Source: Magnolia sinica (lineage: Eukaryota; Streptophyta; Magnoliopsida; Magnoliales; Magnoliaceae). From it: 64,000 nucleotides of DNA. Positions 31,513 to 45,570 of this stretch are shown piece by piece (position 1 is the stretch's first letter; each line of letters begins with the position of its first letter). The position numbers were made by a program, and so were the translations under genes. The notes under the pieces are model-generated. The model was not told the origin of the DNA and did not search any database. It was given only the letters and a program-made list of their open reading frames with translations. The stretch lies in the NCBI RefSeq assembly GCF_029962835.1, contig NC_080588.1, positions 28,815,501 to 28,879,500 on the forward strand. The letters are read 5' to 3'.

Positions 31513-32418
31513 TGTCACGCCCCAAACTTGGAAACAGGTCTCACAAAATTTTCGATCTCCGAATTCGGCACCGATAACCTCCATAGTACCCCATTCTCGG
31601 CTCCCTACACCCATATACTAGGTTCCGATCTTGGGATCCTACAAGGAGGATTTTCAACGTGAATTTAATTCGTAATAAGCATAACTCACGAATAATAACG
31701 AGAACACCATCACAAAAATCCACTATGATCAAAACTTGAGTACAATGCGCATAAAGGGAAATACAATGATAATAATGACAAAATTCCAGAAGCTCTGCGG
31801 CATGCTCCCGCTCCTGCTCAGCTACGGCCTAGCGTCACCTACCGCAACGGTCGGGCATAAGCTTATAGAAAGCTTAGAGGGTGGTGAAAGTGTGTCCACA
31901 CGGTAGAAATGTAAGTATGTAATATCAAAGTAATGCAGAAATGCTAGTAAGTCCATGAATGCCATCAGTCGTACCAAGGCTATGCGATGCAAGACATGAA
32001 TGCTATCGGCCATACCAAGGCCATACGATATAAAGCCTACAGGGCGAATGTCATATGCGAGGTGCAACTCAAGCATACCAAATGTCATCTAAATCCTCAT
32101 ATCAATACAGTTTATCTCTGGAATATATATCACTGGGGTATAGTACACTATACACCAGATTGCTGCTCACTGGACGCGCAACCATGTAAGTGAAAAAGAC
32201 CTCACTATTCGCCTACTAATATCAGCCCTGCATGTCGATAGTGGATACATTTATGAGCTGGTCAAACTCAGCATAGTTATGCCCCCTACCCTCGGGCAGA
32301 TAAGGCCACACACCCTTCCAATCGACCATGACATAGTGGGAGACACGACCTACTGGTATACGACCCTTGTGCACTCATGTATCCACTCAGTTTCGAGGTT
32401 GGAGTCATCCTCTGGTAC
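31513..32418 (-). repeat. LTR-A copy 3 (inverted), 3'-end portion
   Basis: Begins TGTCACGCCCC, the reverse complement of the LTR-A end, and runs back through the inverted hairpin (31858-31876) to CCTCTGGTAC at 32409-32418. There a forward LTR-A is inserted. The copy resumes at 37170. It is inserted in, or abuts, the upstream part of the hAT transposase pseudogene. Confidence 0.8.
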
Positions 32419-33175
32419 TGTGAGGCCCGTATCCTAGCCTGTACCGTTCCTTATGCTTTTGCGGTCCTCTCGGTCGAATTTTGGCGACCCACGATCTATA
32501 ACCGGCGTTTGTGCACGATCTTAAGTTATATCCCGTATTCCAAAGTCGACTCGACCCGAGACTTATATCATTGTAACCGCACCGTCGTCGTGGTTCTGAT
32601 GCCATGTCTCGCACGCTGAGGCGATACCGGAGCCAGGATATGTGAGCCTGCATTCAGTTTGAGGAAAACACCGTGCATTGCAAATTCCAAGAGAATCCAT
32701 CACATCAAATGTCAAGTACATATCCCATCACTCTCATCACTCATACCCATCCCCAAGTACAATACCCATCCCCAAAGTTAATTCTCTCCCTTAGACATCC
32801 CTTACATGTCAAGTACATCCATCACCTTTCACCCATCCCTCACCCATCACACCCATCTCTTACAACCTCTCTCTCTTATCCCTCTCTCTCATTCTCCCAA
32901 GCAACTCCAACGTCCAAGCATTCCATGGGAGGAGAGGAGAAGCTAGTGTGGCCCACCTTCCTACTACCCAATCTCACCCTCTAAGCTTCATCTCAACCGT
33001 TGAAATGCATTCTTTAGAGCTATAAAATGAGTTGATGGAAGAAGGAAGAAGAGATCTTGAGGTGGGTGTTTTAGAATAGATCTTGACCTTTGATGTTTGG
33101 GACAAGTGGGACCCATTTCATGTATGTGTTGTGATTATATGAGGGGCCCATAGTGGCGGGGTCCCTCCACCACCC

Positions 33176-33225
<50 letters not shown>

Positions 33226-36200
33226 CCTCCCTTTCCTTGGTTTGATGGCCCACCACCGATGTGTACATGAGATCCACGCTATCCACAAATGGGACAGCCT
33301 TGTTGGACCATCCAAGGCCACCTTGCTGCCAGTTTTTGGGTTGGCTTGGATGGAGGGGAAAAACTCCAATATTGTCCTCATCTTTCTAGACCACACGTGG
33401 ACCTCGCTGTGTTGTATGGGCTTTATCTTCACTGTCCATGTAGTGGGACCACTCCAGTCGTGGGCCCAAGATAGTCCAGGCCCAGCAATTAGGCTGTTGT
33501 CCAGCAGGCCTGGACGCTGGATTGCATTTATGGAAAACAGAAATATCAGCTTGATCTAGAAATTCTGGTGGGCCACACTCACGTGGACCCCACTTGTTGC
33601 TGCACGTGTGGTGCATCCACACCGTCCATCCAGGCCTCCCAGGCCTAAGATGTGGCAGATTCAAATCTCAGATGGATCCTACTATGTACCAGCACGTGGG
33701 ACCACCTTAATATAGGTGTTTTACCCACTGTCCTTATGTGGGACCCACCTCTCTGGTGTGTGAGATCCACACTGTCCATATGTTTAGACATGGGCCCATC
33801 CCACACGTGTGGGAGTGGGACCCACTTAATATATGTGTTATATCCTACCCCGTCTATCCAGCGTCTAAGGTCTAGACGCTGACTCCTTTAAATATATATA
33901 TATATATATATATAATAAGTAATATAATAATAAATAATATTATATATACATATGATATATGCATGTGGGCCCCACGTGGGACCCACCCGTTGAACAGATT
34001 GGTTGGTGAGTCTCACACCAGCTAAATCACTGTTGTTTTGATGTCACCAAGTTATGTGGGTCCCAAGTATGATGCATGTGCTTTTGTCCCACACGTGGTG
34101 CATGTGCCTAAAATCCAGGCCGTGCAGATTATGTGGGCCACGCCATGATGTATATGTTAGGTCTACACCATCCAGATGGCTGGACAGTGGGCCATACCGT
34201 TGATGTATGTGCTTATACACACCATCCATTTGCCGGGCCCACCTTGATGGATGTGTTTCATCCAATCGTCCATCTGCTGGGTCACATCAGCTGCATAGCT
34301 GCTGTATTTGTGATGTCAGCAAGCTCTGTGGGCTATCCACACGTGGGATGTGGACCCCACAATGATGTATGTGTATCATCCTCACCGTCCAGACCTTGGA
34401 CTGTGGCATGAAGCTAATGTATTAACGTCTACAAGTTCTCTGGGTCCTGCATGATGTATGTATACCATGCCGTCCATCTGACGGGCTATATAGGGCGCAC
34501 CGTGATGCATTTGTGATCCACACCGTCCATCTATCAAGTGAACCACACTGCATAAATAGTGGAAGATTGAACGTCTACCATTGAAACCCATTTAGGATCA
34601 ATATGAAATTTGTTTTCCCTCTAATTCAAATCTATGTGACCTTATGATCAGATTGGATGGAAAATAACGTTATAGTGGGCCCTACCTTGATGATATGACA
34701 TGTTTGAGGCCCACATGATGTGGCCTGATTTGGTGTATTTGAGGCCCACATGATGCGGCCCAATTTGGATGTATTTGAGGCCCACATGATGTCGCCCGAT
34801 TTGATGTGTTTGAGGCCCACATGATGCTGCCTGATTTGATGTATTCGGGGTCTATGTATTGTGACCCATTTGATGTATATGAGGCCTATTGGTGTGGCCC
34901 GTTGATGTGGCCTATTTGATCTATATGCGGCCCGTTGATGCGGCCCACTTGATGTGTATTAGGCTCATTGATGCGGCCCACTTGATATATACGAGTCCCA
35001 TTATGATATATTTGAGGCCCATGGGTTGTGGCCTATTGTGATGTATTGAAGCCCATGGGTTACGGCCTATAGTGACGCATTGGAGGCCCATTATTGCGGC
35101 CCATGTGTTGTGCCCTATTATGATGTATTTGTGGTCCAAGTATGAGGCCCACTATGATGTATATGCGGCCCAGATATCAGGCCTAACGTGATGTTTATAT
35201 ACCCATGAATGAGGCCTATTGTGATGTATATTAGGCCCTTTGTGCGAGGCCCATTATGTTGTGTATGGGGCCCTTGCGTGAGGCCATGGACCCACGATAC
35301 ATTTGGTTCTATGTGGGCCACTCCTTAGGAGCAATGATGGTTAAATGTCCACATTGATGGGCAATGATGGTTAAATATCCACATTGTCTTAGGCCCTTTG
35401 TTAGGCCGATTTCGATTGTTAGGCCGATTATCGAGGCCAATTTCAATTGTCGAGGCCGATTCTGATTGTCGAGGCCGATTCCGATTGTCGAGGCCGATTA
35501 TCGATGTCGGTTGTCGATACCAATTATGAGTATGTGATAGTATAGCATCATGATACATGTCCATATGCATCATTTACATGCTTGTTATGAGATGTAGTTG
35601 ACCATTACATATGTCATTGGGCGGGTTATTACGAAACTCCCTAATAGGCGGAGATTGTCTCACATGAGCGCACGGTATGCGCAGGATTGATGCATGACTA
35701 TATTGTATGACTCATGCATCTTACTTTTGGTGTTGTGATTACTGTACGCCCTAGCGACATCAGGGCCATAGCCTCCATAGTATGTCGTGGATAGCCAGAT
35801 GGGACACCGAAAACCTATTACTTGCATCGGGCCATCATAGATGTCCCTAGGTAAAAATCACTAAACCTTCAGGCCAGGAGACGCCCCAACGTCGAGACTG
35901 AGTGGATACATGAGCACCCGAATGCCGAATACCAGCAGGTCGCGTCTCTCACTGTGTCGTGGTCGGTTGGGAAGGGGTGGTGGCCTTACCCGCCCAAGGG
36001 CAGTGGGCATAACTAAGCTGAGTTTGACCAACTCATGATTGAGTCCGCTATCAATGTGCCAGGTAGATATTGGTTGACTACTAGCCAGGCGGATAGTGAG
36101 GTCTCTTCCACTTGCATGGTTGCACGTCCAGTGGGCGGCGATTGCATGTAGAGTGTACTAGACCCCGGTGATGATCCTAGAGATGTATAGTACTGATATG

Positions 36201-37169
36201 TGGACTTATTGAGCAGGAGTTACATACTCATTCATTCATTCACTATCCACTCGGGCTGGTGGTGTACAACTATTTGTTATGTGTACCTTCTCAATGGCCA
36301 TGATTTCGGTTGGGGCGCGCGACCAACCTAAGATCAGGAGTTTACCACGTTGAGTTCGACTATCCAAATTAGGTATGAGACTGGTTTGGATGGAAGTCCC
36401 TTGTGATGGACCCCATAGCCTGTAATATTATGTACTATCATCCCGACTTCACTCCAACTTAGTCATTTCATTCGCACCGCATATTGCATTGCATTCGCAA
36501 TGTTTAACATTTTGGGTTACTATGTTTCTGCATTTATATGGCTTAGATGAGGTTGATGGTATTCGTGGCTCGTCAGGATTTGCATATTGTATTACATCCT
36601 CAGCATCTGATATTTGGCTCCTTATGATCTGCATTCTGTACTCTGATATTGTATGACTCGTGGACTTACAGTATGTTTCCACTTACTCTGATATTGTATG
36701 ATTCATTATCTTGACAATATTTCTGACATTGTATGATTATGACATTGTATTGAACACTTGACACTTACCTTATGTACACACTTACACCATCCTCTAAGCT
36801 TTCTATAAGTTTATGCACGATAGATACGTGCATGTGATGTTAGGTTGCAGCAGCATTCAGCTTGGAGCGTGCAGCGGTCTTCTGGAGCTTTGATTTTTAA
36901 TATATGTATTTCCTTTTCAGCCTTGTCTTCAAATGTTTATATTAGTGGATATGTGATGATGATGATGTTGCCTTTGTAATTTGGATAAACTTGTGGTTGT
37001 GCTTATTACAAGTTAAATGCATGTTGGAAAATCCTCCTTGTAGGATCCCAAGATCGGAATCTGGCGTATGGATGCTGGGAGCCAAGAATGGGGTACTGCG
37101 GAGGCTGTTGGCACTAGATTCGGTAATCGAGAATTTTGTGAGCCTGGTTTCTGAGTTTGAGGCATGATA
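32419..37169 (+). repeat. Solo LTR-A copy 4, forward, nested in copy 3, TSD GGTAC
   Basis: 4751 bp, starting TGTGAGGCCCGTATCC and ending GAGGCATGATA (the usual GTGACA mutated). GGTAC at 32414-32418 precedes it and GGTAAC (one inserted A) follows at 37170-37175. Joining the flanks restores the host LTR sequence CTCTGGTACCATCAGG, so the insertion site is certain. With no primer-binding site or polypurine tract it is a solo LTR, and it is the best reference for the full LTR-A length. It includes (CT)n at 33178-33222, (TA)n at 33893-33915, a GGCCCA array at 34690-35280, a TCGAGGCCGATT short tandem array at 35395-35510 and the hairpin at 36795. Confidence 0.87.
35395..35525 (+). repeat. Short tandem array of GAGGCCGATTnnnATTGTC units
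   Basis: About six diverged units of roughly 20 bp (TCGAGGCCGATTCCGATTG style) within LTR-A copy 4, directly after the GGCCCA array. A shorter equivalent is at 52600-52665 in the copy at 50146. It is absent from the copy at 441-4484, so it marks an LTR-A subtype. Confidence 0.6.
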
Positions 37170-37334
37170 GGTAACCATCAGGTTTAAGAATTTTCACCCA
37201 ATGATATTTATGGAGCCCCGATGCTAGTAACAGTATTTCTAGTGTCCAATTCTACCATCTACGATATGCTTGTGGTGGCTATGGCCCTGATGTTGCTAAG
37301 GCGTATAGAAATCATATCACACAAACGTGAGATG
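37170..37334 (-). repeat. LTR-A copy 3 (inverted), continued
   Basis: Continuation of copy 3 after the nested solo LTR, with recognisable CCCTGATGTTGCTAAGGCG sequence. It is cut at 37335 by another inverted LTR-A whose end TGTCATGCCCC starts there. Its remaining 5' half is not found. Confidence 0.65.
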
Positions 37335-38190
37335 TGTCATGCCCCAAACTCGAAAACCAGGCTCACAGAATTCCTGATAACCGAATCCGGCGTCGACAGC
37401 CTTCGTAGTTCCCCATTCTCGGCTCTCGGCACCCATATGCCAGATTCCGATCTTGTGATCCTACAAGGAGGATTTTCAATATTAATTTTTTTTAAAGCAT
37501 AACCAAGTCATAAAACAACATCACCACATATCCACAGTATTAAAAAATTTGAGTATAATGCGGAAAGGGAAATACAAATATAGATATCGGAACTCCAAAA
37601 GCTCAATTACATGCTCCAACCTCAGTGCTACTGCTGCGATCCAACATCACCTGCACGCAATAGTCGTGCATAAGCTTACAAAAAGCTTAGAGGGTGGTTT
37701 AAGTGTGTGCGTAAGGCAAGTGCCAAGTATGCAATATCAGAGTAATGCGAAAATATGCTAGTAAGTCCATGAATACTATCAGCTGTACCAAGGCTATGCG
37801 ATGCAAAGCATGAATGATATCGACCATACCAAGGCCATGCAATGCGAGGCCTACGTAGCCAAATGCCATATGCGAGATGCAACACAAGAATGCCAGTCCT
37901 CATCAAGTATATATATCAGTACAGTTTCCCTTTGGGATATCACCGGGGTCTAGTACACTCCACATTGACTGCCACCTCCCTAGCCACACAGCCCAGCGAG
38001 TGGAAGAGACCACACTATCCGCCTGACCAATAGTTTGCTAATACCTACCTGACTCGTCGATAGCGGACCCATTTACGAGCTATTCAAACTCAGCCTAGCT
38101 TACAACCCCTCACTCAGGTGGATAAGGCTACACCCCCTTCCAACTGACCATGACACAATGAGAGACGTAGCTTACTAGTATTTGACACTC
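37335..38190 (-). repeat. LTR-A copy 5 (inverted), 3'-end portion
   Basis: Starts TGTCATGCCCCAAACTCG (reverse complement of the LTR-A end) inside copy 3 and includes the inverted hairpin at 37671-37689. It is interrupted at 38190 by forward copy 6 and resumes at about 42684. Confidence 0.75.
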
Positions 38191-41100
38191 TTAGTCTGTA
38201 CCGTTTCGTAGACTCTCGCGATCTTTCCCGTTAAATTCTGGCAACCTGCGACCGATGGTCAACGTTTGCGCTCGACCCTAAGTCATATCCCATAGATCTG
38301 AGTCGGCCTAATCCTAGACTTATACCATTGCGACCGCACCATCATCGCGGTTCCAACGCTGCGTCTTGCATACCGATCCGATACCCTAGCAGGGAGATGT
38401 GGGTCGGCGTTTATTTTGAAGAAACACTGCGCATTTGCAATCCCAAGAGAATCTCTATGACATGTCAAATCAATCCAATCAATCACCTCACATGTCAAGT
38501 ACATGTCCCATCCTCAAAAGCAACCCCAAAGTCAACTCTCTCTCTCTCTCTTACACACCCATACATGTCAAGTACATGCCCATCACCCCCATCACTCCCT
38601 TCCCATCACTCCACTCCATCACACATCACCTCTCCTTACAACTCTCTCTCCCCCTCATTTCTCAACACAAATTCCAAGCTAGCAAGAGAAGTGCACGTCC
38701 ATGCATTCTAAGAGAGAAAAGTGATTTTGGTGGCCCACCTTTCCATCCCAAAAACCTTCATCCTAGCCATTAACCTTTCATCACCCTCCATCAAAGTGAA
38801 GCAAGGAGATCGGCATTCCAACGGACCAAGAAGATCGAACGGTGGGTGCTTCTATAGGCTAGTTTTCATGTTTTTATGATGGGCCAAGTGAGGCCTACCG
38901 ATCGATGGTATGGATCTCACTTTGGACCCTAAGATGTGGTCGATGGCCCACCTTGATTATCATGATCATTCCATGATGGGGCCATTCTCCATGGACCCCA
39001 TCTTGATGTTTACTTTCTATGTTTGAAAGAGGTCATCTAGACCTTCCATTTTGGTGGAGAAGGAATCTCCACCGTTGATCTTTGATTTGATGGGCCCACG
39101 TGTTATGGGACCCACTTGATGTATGATTGAATGCAAGGGAGGGCTCATAGTGGCGGAGCCCTCCATCACACGTGTCCCTCTCTTTCTATCTCTCTTTCCC
39201 TCTCTTTTTCATATTTTTTTGTGTTATGATGTGGCCATGTGGCCCACTTGGATGGGCCCCACCATGAGGCATGTATTTTCTCTAAGTCATCTATGGGTGG
39301 GGCCCACTTTATAAGTGTGTGTCCACCCCATCCATCATTTGGTGGCCAGCCCACTTGAAAGGCACAACCGTCCAGTGTCCCTGGACGTTGGACGTTGAAT
39401 GGAAAACACAAATATTAGCCTTGGCTCAAGGCTATTTGGGTGAGCCACTTGTATAGGCCCCACATGGATGTATGGATTCAATCCACGCCGTCCATCCTAT
39501 TCACCAACTCATTTTAGGTTTTGAGCCGAAAAATGAAGTTGATCCAACTTTCTGGTGGGCCATACCTTAGCAAATAGTGATTTTCACCGTTTTAATTCAC
39601 TTAAATTTTTCTACACGCCGAAGCATGCCCAATATTGGGCTTGATGGCTGTAGAAACTAGTGGGCGGGGTGAATTTTTCCGATGCAGGCCCCACGCATGA
39701 AAAACCTCAGTAAAACCCAATTTTTCAAAAAAATAAAAATAGGTAGCACCTGCTGCCGCTGACGTCAGCAGCAGGCGCTGCTGTACTATGGACGGATGGG
39801 CCAGGGACCACGGTCCCAGTCGTGGGCCCCACCGTGATGTGTTTTTAATATCCACGCCATCCATTTTGTAGGCCCTTAAGGTAGTGGGCCGCCCTCAAAA
39901 TTTCAGCTGTATACATGACTTAGGTGGCTCACATCATAGGAAACAATGATGATTGAATGGCTACCATTGAAACCCATTTGGGTCTTCACAGGAGTTTTAG
40001 GTCAATATGAAATTTATTTTTTCTTCCATCCAGGTCAGCGTGACCTTATCAACAGGTTGGACGACATATAACATTATGGTGGGCCCCACGTGGGACCCCA
40101 AGATGTAGGTGTTCTATCTACACAGTCCACAGTAGTGGACGGTGGAACCCATTAGGATGTATGTGTTTTAGTCACACCGTCCACAGCAATGGACGGTGGC
40201 AACCACCATGATTTATGTTTTTTATCCACACTGTCCACACCTGGACGGCGGGACCCACCATGATGCATGTGTTACATCCAAACAGTCCAACCATTTAGCC
40301 AGCTTGCCTTACAGGCTTGAGACTAAAAATAAGACAGATCTATTTATCAAGTGGACCACACTGCAGAGTGTGGATTTAACGTCTACCATAGAAACTTAGA
40401 AGTTTTGGATTGTTATGAAATATATTTTTCCTCTTAATTCAGGTATGTATGACCTTATGATATAATTGGGTAGAAAATAAATGTTATGGTCGGCCTTGAG
40501 AATTTAATAGTGGAAATCATTCTTGCCACTTATATTTGGGTGTGGCCCATTTGATATACATGGGGCCCATTGGTGTGGCCCATTTGATATGCATATGGCC
40601 CATGTGATGTAGCCCACTTGCCATATTTATGGCCATTGTTGAGGCCCACCTTGATATGAATGTAAGGCCCATGTTATGAAGCCATCTTGATTTATTTTTG
40701 GCTGTCTATTGAAGCCCACCTTGGTATATATATGAGGCCCATATAATTAGGCCCATCTTGATGTAGTTATGGCCTATCCGTTGAGGCCCACCTTGATATA
40801 CATGAGGCCCATGTTATAAGGCCCATTTGATGTTTTGGAGGCCCATGGGTCGAGGCCCAATGGGATGTACACAAGTCCATTGTAATGTGTGATTCTACCA
40901 TGGTTTGTGTAATGATGTTTTAGGGTGGGCCATGCCTTGGGAGCAATGTTGGTTTGACGTCCACATTGTAAGAATAATGTTGGTTAAATGTCCACATTAT
41001 AACTCTCCCTAGGGCCCATTGATAGGCCCGTACTTGTTGTGTGTAGGCCATTTAGGCCCATCTTTATTGTAAGGATAGTTCATAACATGCTTAGTATAGC

Positions 41101-42683
41101 TCCATGATTCATGCCCATACGCATCATATGTATGCTTGATATGAGGAATGTTTGATCATAGCATAAGCCATTGAGCTGAGACATTTACGGGACTCCTTAT
41201 GAGACGGAGTGCCCCCACATGAGCGCGCGGTACGTGCAGGATTGCTGCATGACTGGATAGTGTGACTCATGCATCTCGCATATGTGTGACTTGATCATTG
41301 TACACCCTAGCGACATCAGGGTCGTGGCCTTCACAAGGACATCGTGGATGGCTAAATGGGACACCAGAAATACTTGGTTCTAACACTGTGGGCACTTAGG
41401 ATGTCCTTGGGTGAAAGTCCCAGAATCCTCCGAGGCCAGGAGATGCTCCAACATCTAGACCGAGTGGAATATGAGCACCGATGCCTATACCATGAGGTCG
41501 TGTCTCCCACTGTGTTGTGGTCGGTTGGAAGGTGGTGTGGCCTTATCCGCCTGAGTGAGGGGGCTATAAGCTAGGCTGAGTATGACCAGCTCGTAAATGG
41601 GTCCACTATCGACGAGCCGGGTAGGTATTGGCAGACTACTGGTCAGGCGGATAGTGAGGTCTATTCCGCTCACTGGGCTGTGCAGCTAGGGAGGAGGCAG
41701 TCGGTGTGGAGTGTAATAGACCCCGGTGATTTTTTCAGAGAGCAACCGTACTGATATGTGGACTTATTGAGCAGGAATTGCATATCCATTCATTCATTCA
41801 TTCACTATCCACTCGGGCTGGTAGTGTGTAACTATTTGTTATGTGTACCTTCGCATGGCCAGGATTTCGGTTGGGCGCGCGACTAACCTGAGATTAGGAG
41901 TTTACCACATTGAGTCGGACTATCCAAATTTAGGTATGGGACTGGTTTGGATAGAAGTCCCTTGTGGTGGACCCCGTAGCCTGCGATACTACGTACTATC
42001 ATCCCGACTTCACATTTCAGCGTGGTCATTTCATTCGCATCGCATATTACATTGCATCCGCAATACTTAGCATTTTTGGGTTACTATGTTTTTGCACTTA
42101 TATGGCCTAGATGAGGTTGATGGTATTCGTGGCTTGTCAGGATTTACATATTGTATTGCATCCTCGGCATCTGTTATTGTCTTATTATGTTTTGCATTGC
42201 ATAGCCTTGGTACAATTGATAGCATTTATGGACTTACTGCATATTTTCGCATTACTCTGATATTGTACACTTGGCACTTGTTGTGCGCACACACTTACAC
42301 CACCCTCTAAGCTTTCTATAAGCTTATGCATGATAAATGCGTGTAGGTGATGTTAGGTTGCAGTAACGTGGAGCTTGGAGTATGTAGCTGTCTTCCGGAG
42401 CTTTGATCTTATTTTGACTTATGTATTTCCCTTTCAACATTGTATTCAAATGATTATATTAGTGGATATGTGATGATGATGTTGCCTTTATGATTTGGGT
42501 ATACTTGTGGTTATGCTTCTTATGAGACAAATGTACGTTAGAAAATCCTCCTTGTACGATCCCAGGATCGGAACCTAAAGTATGTGCGCTGGGGGTTGAG
42601 AATGAGGTACTATGGAGGTTGTCGGCACCGGGTTTGGCGATCGGGATTCATGTGAATCCGGTTTCCAGGTTTGGGGCGTGACA
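38191..42683 (+). repeat. Solo LTR-A copy 6, forward, nested in copy 5, TSD CACTC
   Basis: About 4.49 kb, from TTAGTCTGTACCG to TTTGGGGCGTGACA. CACTC occurs at 38186-38190 and 42684-42688, a 5-bp duplication if the first ~15 bp of the LTR have been lost. The alternative start, TGACACTC at 38183, keeps the TG but gives no matching flanks. It contains a CT tract (38537-38552), a GGCCCA array (40540-40880), the hairpin at 42308-42326, and the CATTCATTCATTCACTATCC segment (about 41787) shared with copy 4 but absent from copy 2. Confidence 0.8.
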
Positions 42684-44300
42684 CACTCGGTCTAGACATT
42701 GGAGCATCTCCTGGTACCAAAAAGGTTCTGGGACTTTCACCCAAGGACATCCTATGTGCCCATAGTGCTAGAGCCAATATTTTCAGTATTCAATCTGGCC
42801 ATCCACGATGTGCCTGTGGAGGCCATGCCCCTGATGTCACTAGGGCGTACAGTGATCATGTCACACAAATATGAGATGCATGAATCACACTGTCCAGTCA
42901 TACAACAATCCTGCGCATACCGTGCGCTCATGTGGGCAACTCCTATTAGTGAGTCCCATAAACAATCTACCCAATGGCATATGCTATGATCAGTCAATCC
43001 TCATATCAAGCATACATATGACGCGTATGGGTAAGAATCATGGAGTTATACTAAGTATATTATATGGTGATGAACTATCTTCATAACGAAGATGGGGCCT
43101 AGATGACCTACACACAACAAGTATGGGCCTAACAACGGGCCCTAGCGAGAGTTACAATGTGGACATTTAACCATCATTGCTCTTACAATGTGGATGTCAA
43201 ACCATCATTGCTCTTACAATGTGGACGTTAATCCATCATTGCTCCCAAGGCATGGCCCGCCATAATCATCATTACATACATCATGGTGGAATCATACATT
43301 GCAATGGACCTCATATACATCACATTCGGCCCCACACAAAGGCCTCACATACGTCTCATTGGGCCTCACTCATGGTCCTTATATACATCACATTGGGCCT
43401 CAACCCATGGGCCATCAAATACATCATAATGGGCCTTATATACATCAAGTGGGTTGCACCAATGGGCTGCACCAATGGGCCTCATATACATCAAGTGGGT
43501 CGCATCCACGGGCCGCACCAATGGGCCTCATATACATCAAGTGGGCCACATTACAAATGAATCACATTGGAAGATTATTTGGACCATACCACAAATAACA
43601 GTGGGGATAATGATCGAAAGATCATCTGGATCACACCATAAATAACAACGAAGATAATGACTGTTTACAAATCACAAGGCCCACCTTAATGTTTATTTTC
43701 CATCCAATCTGATCATACAGTCATAAAGACCTGAATTAAGAGGAAAAACTGATTCATATTGATCCAGAACTTCTGACCCCAAACAGGTTTAATGGTAGAC
43801 ATTCAATCCCACTATTTTTTGTAGTGTGGTCCATTTGATAGATGGATTTGTCTTATTTTCGTCACAAGCCTTAAAACGAGCTCGCAAGTGGGTGGACAGT
43901 TTAGATATAACACACCTCAGATCAGACCCACGGAGCATGCTGATATCCTTATAGATGGACGGTCTGGATATAACATTGATCAGGCCTACAGAATTTTTGC
44001 TGACGTCAATCCAGTAGCTGTAAGGTTGGTGGATGGACGGTCTGGATTCAACACATAAATCATGTGGGCCCCACGGCATGGGTATGAAACACATACATCA
44101 TGCAGCTCCACTGTCCATTGCTGGATGGTGAACAGCATGGATGGAATGCATACATCTCAGGTGGGTCCCATCCAGGTGGATAGTATAGATGAAACACATA
44201 CATCGTGCGGACCCACAGAACTTGCTGGCGTCAATATTTCAGCCACTCAGCTGGTGGGACCCACAGAGCTTACTGATGTCATATAATAGCTATATAGCTA
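42684..44300 (-). repeat. LTR-A copy 5 (inverted), continued
   Basis: Resumes with CTCGGTCTAGACATTGGAGC, the complement of the LTR-A segment at about 41450. It contains the inverted GGCCCA array (43120-43555) and a dispersed-repeat block (43560-44300) with GGACCATACCACAAATAACAG, ending in TAGCTATATAGCTAGTGTG. The LTR 5' end is not reached: unassigned DNA (44301-44419) and then an inverted LTR-B follow. The right boundary is approximate. Confidence 0.6.
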
Positions 44301-45319
44301 GTGTGAGGTCCTCCAGCCAATCGGCTTCCCACCGTCTAGCCAAGGATTTCTGCCGATCGACCAATTTTCCGTTAGAGTCTGCTCATGAGGGTTTGTTAGT
44401 ATCGACACCCTTAGGGAAGTGTAACGCCCTAAAAATCGGGGGTCGAGCACAGGCTCAACTCTTGAGTTCCGATGCATCACTTATGCAACATAGATAATAA
44501 TGATTAAATATTGTTTGTATTAGTGCATTAAACATGAATGAGATTACACTAAATCAGCATATTATACTCCAAAGATAATTAGATTACGCAGGCGGAAGAC
44601 TGTGATAAATATATAAAGCGTATAAGTCGTTGTAAGTCCCTAGAGTATGAACATGTCACCAGGTTAAATAATTACATGTATAGTTCCAAAATTTACAAAA
44701 TGATACAATGTAATGGCATCTAATCCGTATCCTTGTGACCCCGTCGACGCAACTCTAGGTCTACATAGACCCGTCAGAGAGTTGCATGTAGGAGAACTCC
44801 TCATCATCATAAAAGTCAGGCTCTGCCTCGTAAGCATCGCCATCACCTGTAGCTATAATAAAGTCTGGTTGGTATTTTAAAACACTGTCCCAAAGTAGGA
44901 GTGAGTGATCAACTCAGTGGAGCTATAAAGCAAAGGTTAACATATCATTAATTCAATCAAGCAGTAATGATAAAGCAGCAACAATTATGTCCTAAGTATT
45001 CTTGTTAATATAAGAATGATATGCTATAATGATACATACCCTCACCTGCACTCCCTCAGCGACATTATCTCACGGTCGTGGCATGCACCGCTCCGGACAC
45101 GTGCACTTCCACGTCAAAGTACATGCAATGCGGTGCATGATCGTGTTAGCCAATATTTAATTAGGCTTATTCATACAGCAGATTCAGGAAGCTAAGGTAC
45201 CTCCCTTTATGTCATTTACCCAACGATGATCCATATAGGGTTGTCAATCCTAGTTAATCACATACGATAGGCAAGTTATAGGGTAACGTCACTCCTGATT
45301 TAAAAATAGTGGACAGGCA

Positions 45320-45570
45320 AGTTCAGGTCGCTACGGGAGGCTCGTCACCTCAGTGTAAGCCTAGTTTATACTCGAGGTCACTACGGGAAAGGCTCGTCAC
45401 CTTAGCGTAGGTCGACAGCTCTAATATAGTGTCCCATACCACCATATTCGGCTCACGAGTTTTGGGTTGCTCACTGGTCACTACGGGAAGGCTCGTCACC
45501 CCAGCGTAGGCTGACAGCTCGACCATGGTGTCCCATACCACCATGTCTTGCTCATGAGTCTTAGCAGATC
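45320..45570 (-). repeat. Tandem units of GGTCACTACGGGAAGGCTCGTCACC inside LTR-B
   Basis: Three diverged units, each with CACTACGGGA, GGCTCGTCACC and CAGCGTAGG, two of them followed by GACAGCTC and GTGTCCCATACCACCAT. The spacing is about 45 then 115 bp. The equivalent forward block is at 58240-58520. Confidence 0.65.
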
